Shown in pieces: positions 45,778-53,735 of a DNA stretch of 64,000 nt. A program made the position numbers and the translations under genes. The DNA lies in contig CAJTDN010000012.1 of NCBI GenBank assembly GCA_910574865.1, positions 1 through 64,000 on the forward strand, read 5' to 3'. The notes under the pieces are model-generated. The model saw nothing but the letters and a program-made list of their open reading frames with translations. It searched no databases and was not told where the DNA came from. The number at the start of each line of letters is the position of its first letter. Positions within the stretch are counted from its first letter, which is position 1. The stretch is from Lachnospiraceae bacterium (lineage in GTDB: Bacteria; Bacillota; Clostridia; Lachnospirales; Lachnospiraceae).

Positions 45778-47130
45778 ATGGCTAATTGGAGCAGTGAGAA
45801 TGAGGCTCGAGAACGGATTAGGGCACTTGTAGCGGAGTATTATCATGATTTTAAAGAATCGAAAGAACAAGGGGCGAATTTCGAACCGGGGAATCGAATA
45901 AGTTATGCATCTCGTGTGTACGATGAAAAGGAAATGCTGAGTCTGACAGATGCCGTGCTTGACTTTTGGCTGACAACGGGTCGGTTTTCAGACGAATTTG
46001 AAAACGAATTTGCTGAATGGATAGGTGTTAAATATGCACATCTTGTGAATAGTGGTTCTTCTGCAAATTTAATAGCGTTTACTGTTTTGACTGCGCCAGA
46101 GTTGGGAGAACGCCAAATTAAGCGTGGTGACGAGGTTATCACAGTGGCTTGTGGGTTCCCGACTACGGTGACACCCATCTTGCAATACGGTGCTGTCCCA
46201 GTGTTTGTTGATGTGACGATTCCACAGTATAATATAGATGTTACCAAGCTAGAGGCGGCTTTGAGCGAAAAAACGAAGGCTGTGATGATTGCACACACCC
46301 TTGGCAATCCATTTGATTTGAAAAGTGTAAAAGAGTTTTGTGACAAATATCATTTATGGCTTGTGGAAGATAATTGTGATGCCCTTGGTACGCAATATAC
46401 AATTGATGGAGAAACACGGTACACGGGAACATGGGGAGATATTGGAACGAGTTCCTTCTATCCACCTCATCACATGACGATGGGAGAGGGAGGTTGTGTG
46501 TATACTAATGATGTGAAGCTTAATCGTCTCATTTTATCTTATCGTGATTGGGGGCGAGATTGTGTTTGTCCATCTGGTCATGATAATTTTTGTGGACATA
46601 GATATGATGGGCAGTTTGGCGAACTTCCACCAGGCTATGATCATAAATATGTGTATAGCCATTTTGGATATAATCTCAAGATTACTGACATGCAGGCGGC
46701 TATAGGTGTAGAACAATTGAAGAAGTTTCCTTCTTTTATAGAGAAGAGAAGATACAATTGGGATAGGTTACATAAGGCATTAGAGAGTATTCAGGACAAA
46801 GTTATACTTCCAGAGGCAGCCGAAAACAGCAGACCTTCATGGTTTGGCTTCTTGGTTACAATCAGATCCGATGTTGAAATTGATAGGAAGGATGTGATTT
46901 GCTATATAGAGAAGCACAACATACAGACGAGGCTTTTGTTTAGTGGTAATTTGATAAAACATCCGTGTTTCGACCAGATTCGTGGCACGGATGCATATCG
47001 TGTTTCGGGAGATCTTGATACTACGGATTTTATTATGAACAATACATTTTGGGTTGGTGTTTATCCAGGAATGACGGATGAGATGATTGACTATATGGCT
47101 TGTGTGATTATTGAATCCGTTAATCAATAG
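45778..47130 (+). CDS. rfbH: CDP-4-keto-6-deoxyglucose 3-dehydrase (E1)
   Basis: A 450-residue PMP-dependent iron-sulfur enzyme that starts 3-deoxygenation of CDP-4-keto-6-deoxyglucose. SSFYPPHHMTMGEGG carries His where aminotransferases have Lys. DCVCPSGHDNFCGHR gives the cysteines of the 2Fe-2S cluster. Both features are diagnostic of RfbH/DdhC/AscC. It needs an electron-transfer partner (E3, DdhD/AscD type), which I do not find in the window. The start follows GGGAGG. Confidence 0.95.
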   Translation: MANWSSENEARERIRALVAEYYHDFKESKEQGANFEPGNRISYASRVYDEKEMLSLTDAVLDFWLTTGRFSDEFENEFAEWIGVKYAHLVNSGSSANLIAFTVLTAPELGERQIKRGDEVITVACGFPTTVTPILQYGAVPVFVDVTIPQYNIDVTKLEAALSEKTKAVMIAHTLGNPFDLKSVKEFCDKYHLWLVEDNCDALGTQYTIDGETRYTGTWGDIGTSSFYPPHHMTMGEGGCVYTNDVKLNRLILSYRDWGRDCVCPSGHDNFCGHRYDGQFGELPPGYDHKYVYSHFGYNLKITDMQAAIGVEQLKKFPSFIEKRRYNWDRLHKALESIQDKVILPEAAENSRPSWFGFLVTIRSDVEIDRKDVICYIEKHNIQTRLLFSGNLIKHPCFDQIRGTDAYRVSGDLDTTDFIMNNTFWVGVYPGMTDEMIDYMACVIIESVNQ

Positions 47131-47140
47131 AGGAGAATTT

Positions 47141-48058
47141 ATGAAAAAAGCAATAGTTACTGGAGCTAACGGTTTTATTGGGACGGCTTTATGTAAAGAA
47201 TTAGCAAATCAAGGTATAGAAGTAATTGCGATTGTCAGGAATGAGGAAGAGAATATAGAAGGCATCGCCAATCTTCCTCGATTGGGCGTTGTATATTGTG
47301 ATCTTGCAGAATTTAAAAATTTGGCAGATTATGTAAAGGAGCAAGACATTGATGTGCTTTATCATCTTGCATGGGTCGGAAGCGCAGGTGTTCTTAGGGG
47401 GGATATCAATGTACAAATACAAAATATACAATATACTTGTGATACTGTCAAGGCATGTGCTGCAATGAAATGTAAAAGGTTTGTATTTGCGTCTAGTATT
47501 ATGGAGTATGAAATAGAAGCCGTCATGTCTACGGATACAACGCCAGGAATAAATACCTTATATTCCAGCGCGAAAGTGGCGGCAGATTATATGGCCAGAA
47601 CATTGGCGGGGGTTCTTGATGTGGATTATATTAGGGCAGTTATTTCAAATATTTATGGTCCAGGAGAGAGGAGTCCGAGACTTATAAATACTAACTTGAG
47701 AAAATTATTAGAAGGTGAACATTGTTCATTTTCTTCTGGTAATCAGATGTATGATTTTATATATATTACAGATGCAGCGAAGTCGTTTGTTGCAATTGGT
47801 GAAAATGGTGTTCCTAATAGAACCTATTATATAGGAAGTCAGGAACCAAAAGCTTTAAAATTATTTCTGTGTGAGATGCGGGATCAGGTTGATCCAAATA
47901 TTAAAATTGGTTTTGGGGAAATTCCTTTTGATGGTGTTTCGCTTACGTATAATGAGTTTGATATCCATACAGTGGAGCGCGATACGGGTTTTGTACCACG
48001 GGTTTCCTTTGCTGAAGGTATCAGAAATACAATAGAGTGGATAAGGGAGATGGGGTAA
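47141..48058 (+). CDS. CDP-dideoxyhexose reductase-like NAD-dependent enzyme
   Basis: A 305-residue extended SDR, with TGANGFIGTALC (cofactor), YHLAWVGSAG, the YSSAK active site and a C-terminal DTGFVPRVSFAEGI. It follows rfbH, so it should reduce the 4-keto group of the CDP-3,6-dideoxy sugar, as abequose, paratose or ascarylose synthases do. With an epimerase next to it the ascarylose pair AscF/AscE is the best model. The ATG at 47141 follows AGAGGAG. Confidence 0.8.
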   Translation: MKKAIVTGANGFIGTALCKELANQGIEVIAIVRNEEENIEGIANLPRLGVVYCDLAEFKNLADYVKEQDIDVLYHLAWVGSAGVLRGDINVQIQNIQYTCDTVKACAAMKCKRFVFASSIMEYEIEAVMSTDTTPGINTLYSSAKVAADYMARTLAGVLDVDYIRAVISNIYGPGERSPRLINTNLRKLLEGEHCSFSSGNQMYDFIYITDAAKSFVAIGENGVPNRTYYIGSQEPKALKLFLCEMRDQVDPNIKIGFGEIPFDGVSLTYNEFDIHTVERDTGFVPRVSFAEGIRNTIEWIREMG

Positions 48059-48627
48059 TGGCGAGATTTGAGTTTAAAAAGCTGGAGTTGGAAGGAGCAT
48101 ATCTTATTAATAATTTTTTTTCGGAGGATAATAGAGGCAGTTTTACGAAATGTTTTGAAAAAGATATTTATGAAAATGCAGGTATTAAATTTGAATTAAA
48201 TGAAACATTTTTATCAGTTTCGGCGAAGGATGTTATAAGAGGTCTTCATTTTCAATTGCGTGCGCCACAAGCCAAACTGGTTTGTGTGGTTAAGGGGAGT
48301 GTGTGGGATGTTATTGTCGACTTACGTCCAAAAAGTTCTACATATAAAAAATGGGTGAGCGTAGAACTTAGTGCAGGTAATCACAATGCATTGTATGTAC
48401 CAAGAGGATTTGCACATGGGTTTGCATCATTTGAAGATGAGACTACTATGCTTTATCAATGTGATGGCTCTTATGATAAAGAAACGGATACTGGAATTAT
48501 GTTTAATGATACAGAAATTGGTATTACATGGCCAATAGATGAGAGTGCAGCTATTCATTCGAAACGAGATATGCATCTGATGAGTTTTGACGAGTATGAA
48601 AAACGAATGATAGAGATTAATAGGTAA
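48058..48627 (+). CDS. RmlC-like CDP-sugar epimerase (AscE-like candidate)
   Basis: A 189-residue cupin of the dTDP-4-dehydrorhamnose 3,5-epimerase family. RGLHFQLRAPQAKLVCVVKG holds the catalytic His; YVPRGFAHGFASFEDETTML and the following YQCDGSYDKE complete the site. A true RmlC for rhamnose is present at 63509, so this copy probably epimerises C5 of the CDP-3,6-dideoxy intermediate (AscE role). Its ATG overlaps the previous stop by one base. It is the last gene of the right operon; a hairpin CCTTGCC/GGCAAGG lies just after it, at 48662-48680. Confidence 0.8.
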   Translation: MARFEFKKLELEGAYLINNFFSEDNRGSFTKCFEKDIYENAGIKFELNETFLSVSAKDVIRGLHFQLRAPQAKLVCVVKGSVWDVIVDLRPKSSTYKKWVSVELSAGNHNALYVPRGFAHGFASFEDETTMLYQCDGSYDKETDTGIMFNDTEIGITWPIDESAAIHSKRDMHLMSFDEYEKRMIEINR

Positions 48628-48799
48628 TTGTTAAATGTTTTTTATGGCAAGATGATGAGAAGCCTTGCCCCTTAGGCAAGGAGAAAAACATGTTGTCGTT
48701 CAGATGGAAACTGAATTGGCAGAAACGTCAGATTTTTGGGCGCACTTTTAGCCCGAAATTAAAATGTACCATGAAAATCGAATATCTTTTCAGGCAACT

Positions 48800-49057
48800 A
48801 GTGGCTTCAGGCTCCGTATGTATTCATGTTGGTTCATCCGATGGGTCACGATTACCGTGAGTTGGCTGGCGATTCCGGCCAAGATTCTGGTAAAAGGCCA
48901 TTGGTAAAGACAAGTGGAATAAATTCCTGAATGTCAAAATGCTCGTCAAGGAGCTGGAAGAAGGACGGAGATTCTTCAATGAATGGGTCCTGGCAGTTTG
49001 AAAAGGTATCTTTTAAAGTGATTTGACGGTATTTAGTAGTCATAAATTTTCTTCTCC
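48800..49057 (-). mobile_element. remnant of an IS transposase gene
   Basis: The 578-bp gap 48628-49205 holds no intact gene. The minus strand from ATG 49043 (site GGAGAAG) reads MTTKYRQITLKDTFSNCQDP, then PSFFQLLDEHFDIQEFIPLVF, the recognisable start of an IS4-type transposase. The frame breaks after about 50 codons. A second frame further down gives IASQLTVIVTHRMNQHEYIR and SLKPLVA before a stop, plausibly the C-terminus. So a large internal deletion is likely. A palindrome GGCATTTG-A-CAAATGCC lies at 49157-49173, near the presumed end. Confidence 0.5.
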
Positions 49058-49205
49058 GTGAGTGGTATGGGGTTTGTCTGGTCACTTACATTATACCACG
49101 AGCGGAGAGAAAAATTATATAAAAAAGACAAAAAGCCCAGTAAAATCAAAGGGTTTTGGCATTTGACAAATGCCTAATAGAGATTAATTAAGGGAGAAAA
49201 ATGTC

Positions 49206-49511
49206 ATGCTAGAATTTATAAATTTGTTTTTTGTTCCGGTGGTGTCAGTGTATATTTGGGAAAGAAGGAACGACAATAATGGGTTTGTACCATCGATAAA
49301 GTTGCTGATTAGTTATATTATCTCGGTAGTGGTGAACGTTCCTATCACGCATTTTGTCGGAAAATTTGTGGAAGGGATATGCGGTAGGCAAATGAATCCG
49401 ACCGGGGCGGTATATACGTTGGCTGCCTTGTGCGTGGCATCATTTGTTCCGTATGTATATGAAATTGTGCGATTAAGGGTGTCAATTAGTATAGCCGAAA
49501 GGAAGAAGTAA
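49206..49511 (+). CDS. small membrane protein of unknown function
   Basis: A 101-residue protein with three likely membrane helices (about 2-18, 28-50 and 68-88), starting after AGGGAG. I do not recognise it. It is 5 bases upstream of the phosphoglycerol-transferase-like gene and so probably works with it in the membrane. Confidence 0.65.
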   Translation: MLEFINLFFVPVVSVYIWERRNDNNGFVPSIKLLISYIISVVVNVPITHFVGKFVEGICGRQMNPTGAVYTLAALCVASFVPYVYEIVRLRVSISIAERKK

Positions 49512-49516
49512 CATTC

Positions 49517-51079
49517 ATGAAGGAGAACATACATATGAAGATGCCAGGTAGTCGTAAGAGGGTAAAAAACATATTTGGATGGGCATTAAGAATCTTGTTA
49601 ATTTTTTTGATGGGACTAGTGGCATCAGTATCCTATCCGATTATAGATTGGGTGAAGGATAATTTTGGAATTACCATACAAGAGATTATATATACGGTTG
49701 CAACACCGCTAAAAGGGGCGAATACGGATTTTTTGTCTGGGGCATTTGAAATCGCATGGAAGGATGGCATGCATTTTTTGGTGTTGTTCGTGTCGGGGCT
49801 TTTGTTAGTGACAGCTCTTTTATCGAAAATTGATGCCAGGGTGAATGTTCGCCTGAAAAGACAGCATTCTTTTAGTATGTGGAAGATTGGTTATCTTTTC
49901 ATATTGTTGTATTTTGGAATATCTTGTTATCAGGCTTATGGATATTTAGACGAGGTTTTGATGATTGGCGATTATATTAAGGCGAGAAGTAGTAGGACGA
50001 CGGTATACGAAGATTATTATATTTATCCGAACGATGAGATTATAATTGCGCCAAAGGAGAAGAAAAACCTTATTTATGTTTATGTGGAAAGCATGGAAAC
50101 GACTTACGCTTCAGCCGATGAAGGTGGTATGCAGGCGGTGAACTATATTCCCAATCTTACCAGACTTGCAGAAGAAAATGTAAGCTTTTCAAATGGCGAG
50201 CGATTGGGTGGATGGCGCGTAACAAGCGGAAATACATGGACAATGGGTTCGTTATTTAGTACGACGGCGGGAATCCCATTTTCTTTTCCGATTGAGGGGA
50301 ATAGTATGAGTGAGCGCTCTTCTTTTGCGTCAGGTGTCACGTCATTAGGGGATGTTTTAGAACAACAAGGATACGTGCAGGAGTTTCTATGCGGGTCAGA
50401 TGGGGAGTTCGCAGGACGAAGCGACTATTTTCTCCAACATGGTAATTATAAAGTATTCGATTATTATACAGCCATTGAGGAAGGGTATATACCAGAAGAC
50501 TACTGGGTGTTTTGGGGATATGAAGATAAGCTTTTATATCAAATAGCGAAAGATGAACTTACAAAACTTGCAAAGTCAGACAGCCCCTTTAATTTTACGA
50601 TGCTTACTGTTGATACGCATCATACAGGTGGATACGTATGTGAGATGTGTGAGAACAAGTATGAGGAACCTTTGGCAAATGTGGTTACATGTGCGGATTC
50701 ACAAGTTTTTGAATTTGTTGCATGGTGTAGGGAACAAGATTTTTATGATGATACGGTTATCGTAATTTGCGGTGACCATCCAAGAATGGATACAATATTG
50801 GTTGGGGAGTTGAAGCCGTCTGAGCGTCCAGTTTACAACGTATTTATTAATTCGAGTGAAGAGATAGCGGAAGTAAATATGAAGAATAGGGAGTTTACGG
50901 CTATGGACATGTTTCCAACGGTATTATCGGCGTTAGGGAACGAAATAGTGGGAGATGGGCTGGGGCTGGGAACAAACCTCTTTGCTGATAAGCAAACATT
51001 GGCTGAGGAAATGGGAATGAAGGTTTTCGAAGAGGAACTTGAAAAATATTCTGTTTTTTATGTTAAGACTTTTGAATAG
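49517..51079 (+). CDS. LtaS/MdoB-like membrane phosphoglycerol transferase
   Basis: A 520-residue sulfatase-fold membrane enzyme. Three to four N-terminal helices (about 20-145) precede an outside catalytic domain (about 180-500). VYVESMETTYAS (metal Glu), SGNTWTMGSLFSTTAGIP (nucleophile Thr), DTHHTGGY and ICGDHPRMD (metal Asp-His) match the LtaS/OpgB family. Members move phosphoglycerol or phosphoethanolamine to glycans. Placement before choline genes suggests a role in decorating a surface glycan, perhaps teichoic-acid-like. Start 49517 has a modest site (AAGGAAGAAG). Confidence 0.8.
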   Translation: MKENIHMKMPGSRKRVKNIFGWALRILLIFLMGLVASVSYPIIDWVKDNFGITIQEIIYTVATPLKGANTDFLSGAFEIAWKDGMHFLVLFVSGLLLVTALLSKIDARVNVRLKRQHSFSMWKIGYLFILLYFGISCYQAYGYLDEVLMIGDYIKARSSRTTVYEDYYIYPNDEIIIAPKEKKNLIYVYVESMETTYASADEGGMQAVNYIPNLTRLAEENVSFSNGERLGGWRVTSGNTWTMGSLFSTTAGIPFSFPIEGNSMSERSSFASGVTSLGDVLEQQGYVQEFLCGSDGEFAGRSDYFLQHGNYKVFDYYTAIEEGYIPEDYWVFWGYEDKLLYQIAKDELTKLAKSDSPFNFTMLTVDTHHTGGYVCEMCENKYEEPLANVVTCADSQVFEFVAWCREQDFYDDTVIVICGDHPRMDTILVGELKPSERPVYNVFINSSEEIAEVNMKNREFTAMDMFPTVLSALGNEIVGDGLGLGTNLFADKQTLAEEMGMKVFEEELEKYSVFYVKTFE

Positions 51080-51243
51080 TGATATTTGCGGTCGATGGAA
51101 TCCGCGAGTATGGTGTCAGTTGAAGCCGCAAAATGGTTGATTGCTTTGTGGAGTGCATGGTTCATATTGTATATAGGGGAATTAGGATAGCATTGTTCAT
51201 GAAAAGAAGATAAACGCCGTTCGTGAAAGGGAGGAAGAAAGGG

Positions 51244-53007
51244 TTGAATAAACAAGAAAGAGATATATTAAATGCATTGTTTTTAGAGCCATATAGTAAT
51301 CAAAGAACGTTGTCCGAGTTATGCGGACACTCATTAGGAGTGGTAAATCGTTCAATCAAAAACTTGATTGCAGAGGGGTATTTGGACAATCAAATTAGGC
51401 TGACAGAAAGTGCAAAGCAGGAATTTGATGAAAAAGCACCAAAAAACGCGATTATCCTTGCGGCAGGTTTCGGTATGCGCATGGTTCCGATTAATATGGA
51501 ATCGCCGAAAGCGTTGGTAGAGGTTAATGGAGAGCCTCTTATTGAAAGGATTATCAGGCAGCTGCATGAGGTGGAAGTTACTAAAATTTATGTGGTTGTG
51601 GGATTTATGAAGGAGCGTTTTGAATATCTTATTGATGAATTTGGGGTTGAGTTAATCATAAACGAGGAATATGCATCGAAAAACAATCTTCATTCGATGG
51701 CGCTTGCTTTGGATTATATTTCGAACTCATATATCGTGCCGTGTGATATTTGGTGTAACCGAAATCCGTTTCATAAGCAGGAACTTTATTCATGGTATAT
51801 GGTCAGCGACCTTGTGGAGGATGAAAGTTCAACAAGGGTAAATCGAAAAATGGAGTTGGTTTCTGTTCAAGAGCATGTCGGAGGGAATGCGATGGTCGGA
51901 ATTTCATATTTAGTTGAAGAACAAGCGGCCGTTGTCAAAAAAAGGATTAAGGAATTTGATGCGGATAATAGATATAATAATGCGTTTTGGGAAGAGGCCT
52001 TATATGAACGAGATAAGATGATTGTTTATGCGAAAGTGGTTCATGCGGCGGATGTTGTGGAGATTAATACATACGAGCAGCTTAGGGAACTGGATGAGGA
52101 ATCCAACCATTTGAAATCAGATGCCATTGATATAATATCTCAAGTGTTTGGAGTTGCGGCATCTAAAATTACAGATATAGAGATATTGAAAAAAGGGATG
52201 ACAAATCGTTCGTTTCTTTTCAATTGTAAAGGGAAGAGATATATCATGCGCATTCCTGGCGAAGGGACGGAGCGGTTGATCGATAGAGAAGAGGAGGCGG
52301 AGGTTTATAGAGCGATTGATGGGGAAAAAGTGTGCGATGACATTGTATATATTAACCCAAAAAACGGATATAAAATCACAGAGTATTTAGAAACGGCTCG
52401 GGTATGTAATCCGACTGATTTGAAGGATGTCCGAGCGTGCATGAGAACATTGCGAAGATTTCATGAAAAGAAACTAAAAGTAAAGCATGAGTTTGATGTT
52501 TTTGGGCAAATAGAGTTTTATGAACAACTTTGGAATGGAACCTCATCTATATATAAAGATTATGTGGAAACAAAAGAAAATGTGTTTTTATTGAAATCAT
52601 ATATTGACAAACATGTCGAGGAGAGAGTTTTGACGCATATTGACGCTGTTCCAGACAATTTTCTTTTTGTGAAAGCGGCAGACGGAAGCGAGGTGGTAAG
52701 ACTTATTGATTGGGAGTATGCGGGCATGCAAGACCCGCATGTGGATATCGCGATGTTTTGTATATATTCTTTTTATGATAAACAAGAAGTGGATCAGCTT
52801 ATTTCTATTTATTTTGAGGACAAGTGTCCAGATGAAATAAGAGTGAAAATATATTGTTATATTGCGGCATGCGGCTTGCTTTGGAGCAACTGGTGCGAAT
52901 ATAAGAGGAATTGCGGGATTGAGTTCGGCGAGTATTCTCTTAGGCAGTATCGTTATGCAAAAGAGTATTTTAGAATAGTGGAAAAGGAATTGAAAGGGGA
53001 AGTGTGA
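51244..53007 (+). CDS. three-domain HTH, phosphocholine cytidylyltransferase and choline kinase fusion
   Basis: A 587-residue fusion. Residues 1-70 are a winged-helix DNA-binding domain (ILNALFLEPYSNQRTLSELC, GVVNRSIKNLIAEGYL). Residues 75-290 are a LicC-like nucleotidyltransferase (AIILAAGFGMRMVPINMESP, CDIW metal site). Residues 300-587 are a LicA-like choline kinase (THIDAVPDNFLF and LIDWEYAGMQDPHVDIAMF). Together they would turn choline into CDP-choline. The TTG at 51244 is chosen because GGGAGG lies 9 bases before it; a GTG at 51223 is also open. It starts the choline part of the operon. Confidence 0.85.
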   Translation: MNKQERDILNALFLEPYSNQRTLSELCGHSLGVVNRSIKNLIAEGYLDNQIRLTESAKQEFDEKAPKNAIILAAGFGMRMVPINMESPKALVEVNGEPLIERIIRQLHEVEVTKIYVVVGFMKERFEYLIDEFGVELIINEEYASKNNLHSMALALDYISNSYIVPCDIWCNRNPFHKQELYSWYMVSDLVEDESSTRVNRKMELVSVQEHVGGNAMVGISYLVEEQAAVVKKRIKEFDADNRYNNAFWEEALYERDKMIVYAKVVHAADVVEINTYEQLRELDEESNHLKSDAIDIISQVFGVAASKITDIEILKKGMTNRSFLFNCKGKRYIMRIPGEGTERLIDREEEAEVYRAIDGEKVCDDIVYINPKNGYKITEYLETARVCNPTDLKDVRACMRTLRRFHEKKLKVKHEFDVFGQIEFYEQLWNGTSSIYKDYVETKENVFLLKSYIDKHVEERVLTHIDAVPDNFLFVKAADGSEVVRLIDWEYAGMQDPHVDIAMFCIYSFYDKQEVDQLISIYFEDKCPDEIRVKIYCYIAACGLLWSNWCEYKRNCGIEFGEYSLRQYRYAKEYFRIVEKELKGEV

Positions 53008-53735
53008 TGCATACGGTAAAGAGGGCAATTATCCTGGCGGCCGGGGTTGGGAAACGTATGCGGCCTATAACCGAAACAACACCGAAGCCCATGATAAAGG
53101 TAAATGGCGTAAGGATGATGGATACGGTTATAGAAGGCCTTTATGCCAATGGTATTTATGAGATATACGTGGTGGTTGGTTATTTGAAAAAGCGGTTTCG
53201 TGAACTGACGGAAAAATATAAGAGCATACATATTATAGAAAATCCTTATTATGAATTTTGTAATAATATTTCATCACTCTATGTGGCGAGAGAGCATTTA
53301 GAAGACGCTATTGTGTTAGATGGAGATCAAATCATATATAATAATGCGATTCTTGCCAAGGAGTTTGAACGGTCAGGTTATAACACCATCTGGACGGACG
53401 AAAGAACGAATGAATGGCTGATGCAGGTGAATGAAAAAGGGATTGTAACATCTTGTAGCAGATGTGGCGGGACGGGAGGATGGCAACTTTTTTCGATTTC
53501 ACGTTGGAGCGCGGAGGATGGGAAAAAGTTAAAAAGGCATTTGGAAGAAGAGTTTGAAGAAAAGCATAATAATGGAATTTATTGGGATGATGTGGTTATG
53601 TTTTGTCATTTTGACGAGTACGAGTTAGGCGTTAGACCGATGGTGGCCGGAGATATTGTTGAAGTGGATAGCTTTGATGAATTAGTGTCATTAGATAATA
53701 GTTATCTGTTATTTGGGAAGGAGCAAATACGATGA
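53007..53735 (+). CDS. LicC-like nucleotidyltransferase
   Basis: A 242-residue sugar-nucleotidyltransferase-like enzyme: AIILAAGVGKRMRPITETTP, KPMIKVNG, EIYVVVGYLKKRFRE and IVLDGDQIIYN (metal Asp). It resembles LicC phosphocholine cytidylyltransferases, so it duplicates the middle domain of the fusion just upstream. It may act on another alcohol phosphate, or be the main enzyme. The ATG overlaps the previous stop (TGATG) and its end overlaps the transporter start (ATGA). Confidence 0.8.
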   Translation: MHTVKRAIILAAGVGKRMRPITETTPKPMIKVNGVRMMDTVIEGLYANGIYEIYVVVGYLKKRFRELTEKYKSIHIIENPYYEFCNNISSLYVAREHLEDAIVLDGDQIIYNNAILAKEFERSGYNTIWTDERTNEWLMQVNEKGIVTSCSRCGGTGGWQLFSISRWSAEDGKKLKRHLEEEFEEKHNNGIYWDDVVMFCHFDEYELGVRPMVAGDIVEVDSFDELVSLDNSYLLFGKEQIR

